From Didymodactylos carnosus (taxonomy: Eukaryota > Rotifera > Eurotatoria > Philodinida > Philodinidae): a stretch of 31,283 nt of DNA. Below, piece by piece: positions 26,140 to 31,283 of the stretch. Under the pieces are notes generated by a model that did no database searches, had not been told where the DNA came from, and saw nothing but the letters and a program-made list of their open reading frames with translations. Numbering within the stretch: position 1 is the first letter of the stretch; every line of letters starts with the position of its first letter. The position numbers were made by a program, and so were the translations under genes. The stretch is from NCBI GenBank assembly GCA_905250885.1, contig CAJNOQ010001465.1, positions 1 to 31,283 of the forward strand, written 5' to 3'.

Positions 26140-26681
26140 GCGTTGTGTGAGAATTTTAACATGTAACTCAAAATTAACAGTACTATTTAAGAGTAATGTG
26201 TCATTTTTTTTTTCAGATTCTTTGTTTAAATTCTCTCTTCTCTGTGCCTTTTGTAATTGAAGAAAAGGAAAAAAAGAAAGTTTAGTACTGTTTACATAAT
26301 ACCGTCGCTTTGTAATATATCTCGTGTTTTTTGTATTAGTAGAAAGAAAGAGGATGATCGATGATTCACACTAAACATGATGCGAACCCATGGTTTTTTA
26401 TTACGTTACTTTTTTTGAAAATGAAAGTATTAGTTTTTAGAACGAGTACGCTTTATCAAAAATCAAATTCTTCTTCATAGACAAATTAAAAACAAATCTT
26501 AAAACATTTGGTCGTATTCTTCCTCAGCCATTTAAGTAAGAGAACTAGTGCTATAAACTTCTATTTTTTGGCTAATTACGACATTGTTGGTCTTTCGAAA
26601 ACTCAAAGTGATATTCTTTCTATAGTTGTTCAATCAGTTCACTACAAAGTGATAACATTCTATCTACATTATTTCTTTTAG
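26140..26681. other. Intergenic stretch upstream of MMADHC
   Basis: AT-rich, with no supported gene. An open frame in register with the GH3 pseudogene continues upstream past 26139 to about 26260 but shows no recognisable signal peptide. TTTCTTTTAG, ending at 26681, is a good splice acceptor 34 nt before the MMADHC start codon. Confidence 0.45.
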
Positions 26682-26715
26682 ACAACAATCAATTTTTTTT
26701 GATACTCTATGATTA

Positions 26716-27833
26716 ATGGAGCGGTTACTTACACGTTCAACGTCATACCGCCCTACTATCCAATCTTTCTCTCGTTATTTATCATCATTTAAACCCCGTT
26801 CACGTGTTCTAATAAAAACACGAACTGAAAATAAAAACACTCAACAAACATCAAATACAAATGATTCTGATTGGTTAGAACAGGATGCAAAGTTTGTACT
26901 ACCGGGAAAAATTAGACCAGCAGGAGGGATACAGTCAGCACCGGTATGTAATCCAAATAAATATGGTAATGATGGTAAAATATTGTTAGATGAATTGATA
27001 ACAATGACCGTACCATATGATCATCAAACAGATACATTAAGACAAATAATGGCCACATGTTTAACTCTCGCTTCACCGACAAAATCAACAGCATCTGATA
27101 CACCATTACCAAAATTACTATTACATGATAATAATCAGTTAGAAGTAAAAGCATTTGAATGTCCAATAATACTTCGATTACAATTAAAACAATTATTTTT
27201 AAATTATAATGTCATTCAACAACCACTAACAGTCATAACACTATGTATGAAAACAAAGAATGATATGTCTCAATGGTCAAATGAAACTGAAATAGAGCGA
27301 AATGAAATGACTGATAAATTTATTAAGTTAGCAAGTGAAATATGTTCATATTTGAGTCAAAAACAATATTGGGTTGATTTTATTGATCCAACATCAGGTA
27401 AATAAAAAAATATCACACTTCAAGTTGATTAATCTAAATTATATTTTAATTATTTTTCATAGGCACACCGTTTTATGGTCCTCATACTCAAGATACATTA
27501 CTAGAAACGGATGAACGTTTACAATATTTCGGTTTGAATATAGTGGATTTAGGATGTTGTCGTGTAATTGAACATGTTCAATATGGTACACACATATTTG
27601 TTGGCTGTTTATTTACATCAGCATTAAAAACCGATGAAAATGTTGTACATTTATTAAAAGATTTTATTATCGAAAAAAATCCGATAAAAAATAATGTTAA
27701 AGAGGAAGTTGCACCTCTGATAGCAATGAAATCCAATGATGATGTTAACAAAGATGAGCAAACATTATTATCAGCATCATCCACAACAAAAGCAGCAGAA
27801 TCAGTTGAAGATAAAAAAAGAATTGGAATTTGA
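26716..27833 (+). CDS. MMADHC: Cobalamin trafficking protein MMADHC (cblD), 2 exons
   Basis: Exons 26716-27397 and 27463-27833 (1053 nt, 350 residues; human 296), with a 65-nt intron. MMADHC partners MMACHC (cblC) and directs vitamin B12 to cytosolic methionine synthase or to mitochondrial methylmalonyl-CoA mutase. Diagnostic stretches are KTKNDMSQWSNETEIER (179-195), YWVDFIDPTSG (218-228), TLLETDERLQYFG (239-251), DLGCCRVIEH (256-265) and GTHIFVGCLFT. A cysteine of the DLGCC motif is reported to coordinate cobalamin in the human complex. The first 37 residues are rich in Arg, Ser and Thr, with only one acidic residue (Glu2), and look like a mitochondrial presequence. A charged C-terminal tail of about 45 residues is longer than in human and seems variable. 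The start is the first ATG after the acceptor at 26681. Confidence 0.95.
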
Positions 27834-27955
27834 AATTTCTATTGTATATTAACATTGTAAATATAACTGTGAACAGTAGTTTTACAGACCACATTCTCTT
27901 TTTTTTCTCTTATTTTCAATATGCAATATATATGTAAATGTGTATTAAGATAGAA

Positions 27956-27961
27956 AATAAA
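27956..27961 (+). terminator. Poly(A) signal of MMADHC
   Basis: AATAAA, 122 nt after the stop, in an AT-rich 3' UTR. Confidence 0.6.
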
Positions 27962-28071
27962 AAACTCCGCTATCAGTAGTCTTTGATTTTGATTGTTAAT
28001 ATATTTATGTTGTTGGGCCCTGATAAAATAATAGAAATAAAGTCTTTCTGAAAATCTGATCACTTCCTCTG

Positions 28072-28098
28072 TAGCCAGATCTGATCACCATCTGGCTA
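28072..28098. repeat. 9-bp perfect hairpin beside a TCTGATCAC direct repeat
   Basis: TAGCCAGAT at 28072-28080 pairs with ATCTGGCTA at 28090-28098 around a 9-nt loop. TCTGATCAC occurs at 28055-28063 and again at the stem-loop junction (28080-28088). It lies too far beyond the MMADHC poly(A) signal to be clearly part of that transcript. Confidence 0.5.
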
Positions 28099-28564
28099 TT
28101 TATTAGTAATTAAATCTGTTGTAAAAAAATTTTGTTTTTTTACTTTATACTCTCCATATATTTCAAATAGAAACACAACTACAGCTGTTCTTCAAAATCT
28201 TCATTTATAGAATGAACTTTACTCTTCACAATGTGCACATTTTGCAGAGTGATGAAGAATATTGAGAAACACTTTTGAAAACTAAGTAGCTAAAGTATTC
28301 TTGATCTATCATCCAATATGCAGATTAAAACATTAGAATGCGTTAAGTGTGTCTAAGAAGCTGCTCGTTCATTAAATTTAAGTTTAATAAATCAAGGTTA
28401 AATGAAAATAATTATTTATCAAGAATTTATTTGAGTAACATACTAACAATATCATCATGCTAAAAATGGTAGTGGATAAAGGAAGACAACTAATAACTGA
28501 ATATATAAAAGACTTTTTTTTCTTAGAATTAAAGAATAAACTTAATTGCTACATTATAGTTAGA

Positions 28565-28845
28565 CACGGGCGGGACTGGGAGCAAAAAAGTTTTTTTTCA
28601 AGATCGAATCGGACTGATACTGGAACTAAGATTTCTTTTGACAGTTGCGTAAAATCAGCTAAAATTTGGCCTTTTCTCCATACTTAAATAGAAATGTTGT
28701 AGAAAATCGTCAGGAAGCCTTATAGCTCTTTTCTAGGCATTGAACTTACATCTCACGTCATGCAAACTTTACTAAAAACTGTGACTATAAAAACGCTCCG
28801 AGATCAGAACCGGGACTGAAAAACCTTGGTCCCGTCCACATCTAA
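28565..28845. repeat. Degenerate word block, word GGGACTG
   Basis: ACGGGCGGGACTGGG, ATCGGACTGATACTGGAAC, ACCGGGACTGAAAAACC and GGTCCCGTCC form two GC-richer clusters at the ends, with AT-rich sequence between. On the minus strand it begins TTAGATGTGGACGGGACC, an edge similar to that of the block ending at 6742. Confidence 0.5.
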
Positions 28846-29727
28846 GTCGTAGTTAAAATTAGATGAGAGAACAAGAGAATAATAGCTAATAATAATACGA
28901 CATGAAACCATTTTTAATCAAAGAATACTTATATACTTCGTATACTACTAACTAGCAAATAGCCATAGAGTGAGTATTTTGAATCTACATCAATGGATAG
29001 AATTTTAAATTATATTTATGAATTAATTTGATCAATATCGTTTTTATTTCTTAATGATATATTTTTCCATTCACTACTATAATCATATGGTTGATTATCT
29101 CTCTTTTTTCCAAAACTTTTTCTGAGAAAATAGTAGGATAGACATGTTGAAATTCTATATTAATGGATATTTATAACTTGACACTTTGTTGTCATAACAT
29201 ATTCTTGGCATTCCAGCCTTTTTCTCATCATTATTTACTTGTAGAGATCAAATCTGAACTGATCCACTTTAATTTCAGAGTTATCAGTCGTCCGATCGAA
29301 TTGATGTTATATTAAAAACAAAATTCTGGAATATTGATCTTGGTTTAAGGTTTAATCTTGAATCAGAACGAAATTGAGCATCTCTATTATCATTCTGAAA
29401 CTTAAATTATCAGAAAAACTCTACACCAAATTTTGATTATAAATTTGATATTGAATTGGATAGTTGTGAATTGATAGATGTTTTTTTACTAGTAATCATG
29501 CTGAATTAATCATCACCATTTATCTTTATCATTATTAATTGTGTGAATACGTACGTATCAATGCATAACATAAAATAAAAACAAAAAATGGTCAATTTTA
29601 CTCTTTATTGTAGTTTTTATGTAATTCGAATTAGATTCAGAGCATGAAAATGTTTTCACGCTGAAATTTCTGTTAATAAACTAAAAATATCATATTTCTT
29701 TGTCTTTTTTTTTTATAGTTTAGATAA

Positions 29728-31059
29728 ATGTCGTCTGAACAAATGTTACAAATACTTGAAAATTGTGTCAATGAATTTTATGATTCCAAAACATCACATG
29801 AACGTAAAAATTATCTACATCTTCAATTAAATGAATTTTTAAATGGTGTACAAACATGGAAAATATGTTTAGAATCTCTTCGTTCAATAAAAAATCCATT
29901 ATTAACATATTATCTATTACAAACATTTGAACAATTAATTAAATATCGTTGGAATACAAATGAACATATTAGTATGGATGAACAAATATTAATAAGAGAC
30001 ACATTAATTTATTATTTAATTGACTCATTTTCGTCAATGGTTAGCTATATTAGAAATAAAATAATGAGTTTAATAGTACAAATAGCTCGAAAAGATTGTC
30101 CAAGATATTGGCCAAATTTTTTTACAACTATTTTACATGTAAGTGGTGCAGACAGAACAGCACAAAATCAAATTATACAGAAATCAATACATAAATAAGA
30201 AGAAAATGAGGTCAGTGTGTTCGGCTATGCTGTTCCCTGATCTTTTTATAATTTACACTCTTTCACTTGTTTAAATAAATTCATGTTATTTTTTATTTCT
30301 GTTTTTAGTTCATCAATGAAAAATCATCATTAATTGGTTTATGTTTATTAACAACAGTATTCGAAGAATTACCATTAAACAAAGAGGATATTTCCATTGA
30401 ACATTACCATGAATTAATTAAATGTCTAAATCAACAAATTCCATATATAATTGATATATTAAAAAGTTTTCTAAAAAAATTAATGAATATTTTACCTACA
30501 CATGATTCCAACAATGGTAAGTTGAAAAAAAAATCGATCTTCTCAATTTTATGTTGACAAATTTTTATCTATTTTTTTGTTTTTGTTTTTTTTTGTTTTA
30601 GAAAAATCTCTTGATTCTAATTCTTATCTTATTTTACGTCAGATATTTTTATGTATGGATCGTTTGTTCAACTGGTTGCCAGCTTCGTTAACGAATAATA
30701 TAGATCTGGATTTGTTAGATAGTATTTTTGACTATGTAAGATTAGGATTAAGATCAACAACGATAAATGAACAATATATGGATATTAGTTTATTATCAAT
30801 GAATTGTATTCAAGAATTATTAGTAAAACAACGTGGAACAAATGAATTTGAAGATAAATTATTGAAATTATTTGAACAAATATTTTCTTTGACTGATACA
30901 ATTTTAAATCAAAATAATCTAGTACAAATCGATGAGAGATATTTAACAAAATTAACAGAATTAATTCGTCTATTATTCAATATACATTTGCAACGTGTTG
31001 AAATTAATCAAAATTTTCCTCTTTGTTTAACATTATTATATAGATACACAGTTCAACAG
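29728..31059 (+). CDS. XPO6: Exportin-6, 5' part (first three exons; gene continues past the window)
   Basis: Exons 29728-30138, 30309-30516 and 30602-31059 give 359 residues of a protein that is usually about 1,100. Exportin-6 is a RanGTP-dependent karyopherin that exports profilin-actin from the nucleus. The N-terminus matches the family (LRSIKNPLLTYYLLQTFEQL, SYIRNKIMSLIVQIARKDCP, YWPNFFTTILH, LFNWLP, MNCIQELLVKQRG, FEDKLLKLFEQIF, LDERYL-like IDERYLTKLTELIRLL). It consists of alternating alpha-helices, as in HEAT-type import/export receptors. The loop that follows the third helix pair in human is much shorter here. Exon 3 ends at a GT donor at 31060 and no further exon is found before 31283. 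The start is the first ATG, 9 nt after an acceptor at 29718. Confidence 0.9.
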
Positions 31060-31202
31060 GTTTGATAATATCTAATATTTTATTCGTATATATTGGGATA
31101 ATAGGCAACTTGCAATATTTTACAGCTAAGCCATCATGTGACATAAGAAAAAACTTTTTGGTAGTTTTGATTAGTTCTGTGAGCTGCGTCGAATGGCAGT
31201 GC

Positions 31203-31283
31203 CTATTTGACAAAAAAATTTTCAACCTTTTGACGTCTACCTGGAGGGAATCTCAGAAAGTCGAAAATGTTTTTGTCAAATAG
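31203..31283. repeat. 21-bp inverted repeat in an exportin-6 intron
   Basis: CTATTTGACAAAAAAATTTTC at 31203-31223, minus one base of identity, pairs with 31263-31283 around a 39-nt spacer. The right arm stops exactly at the window edge, so the repeat may be longer. It lies in the third intron and could be a small foldback or part of a larger element. Confidence 0.55.

Larger units (their letters stand above)
27962..29718. other. Intergenic region between MMADHC and exportin-6
   Basis: About 1.75 kb without a recognisable gene. It contains a small perfect hairpin (28072-28098) and a degenerate word block (28565-28845). The open frame 28457-28687 runs into the block and is not supported. TTTTTTTTATAG, ending at 29718, is an acceptor just before the exportin start. 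Confidence 0.55.

Noticed and set aside
28457..28687. 76-codon plus-strand open frame
   Set aside because: Half of it is the GGGACTG word block; no domain and no leader acceptor.
31062..31283. Open frame as the next exportin-6 exon
   Set aside because: It has none of the residues expected after the third exon and starts inside the GT donor region, so it is read as intron containing an inverted repeat.

Overview
This window looks like nuclear DNA of a small AT-rich invertebrate, most likely a bdelloid rotifer. Four genes are animal orthologues cut by short GT-AG introns, mostly 50-120 nt. Beside them lie a bacterial-type enzyme gene that now carries introns and a decayed glycoside hydrolase, the kind of foreign-gene mix described for bdelloids. 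The taxon is an inference from gene content; no rRNA or mitochondrial marker is present.

Layout. 1-303 is a short element with 35-bp terminal inverted repeats (a MITE candidate). 304-3637 is non-coding, with microsatellites, inverted repeats and blocks of degenerate repeated words. 3682-3852 (+) is a 56-codon ORF of unknown function, 47 nt ahead of 3900-6247 (+), an 11-exon putrescine aminotransferase of bacterial PatA type. 6248-10369 is non-coding and holds a degenerate foldback element and more word blocks. 10370-18739 (-) is a 17-exon gene for a 1404-residue protein resembling the little elongation complex scaffold ICE1; its last intron carries a 0.9-kb foldback element. 18740-21316 is empty of recognisable genes. 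21317-23093 (+) encodes an L-type cargo lectin (VIP36/LMAN2). 24290-26139 (-) is a wrecked glycoside hydrolase family 3 gene. 26716-27833 (+) encodes the cobalamin trafficking protein MMADHC. 29728-31059 (+) holds the first three exons of exportin-6, which runs off the window.

The genes do not form a pathway: they are housekeeping functions (snRNA transcription, secretory cargo sorting, B12 metabolism, nuclear export) plus two probable acquisitions. All exon chains were joined by hand and each complete gene closes exactly in frame (1482, 4215, 1044 and 1053 nt), which supports the models. A recurring feature is a 3' splice acceptor 0-44 nt before every start codon, with no clear upstream exon. 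This is what spliced-leader trans-splicing would leave.

The most interesting items are the intron-bearing bacterial-type putrescine aminotransferase with its tightly spaced upstream ORF, the acceptor-before-ATG pattern, the dispersed word blocks that share a similar edge sequence, and the long foldback inside the ICE1-like gene.
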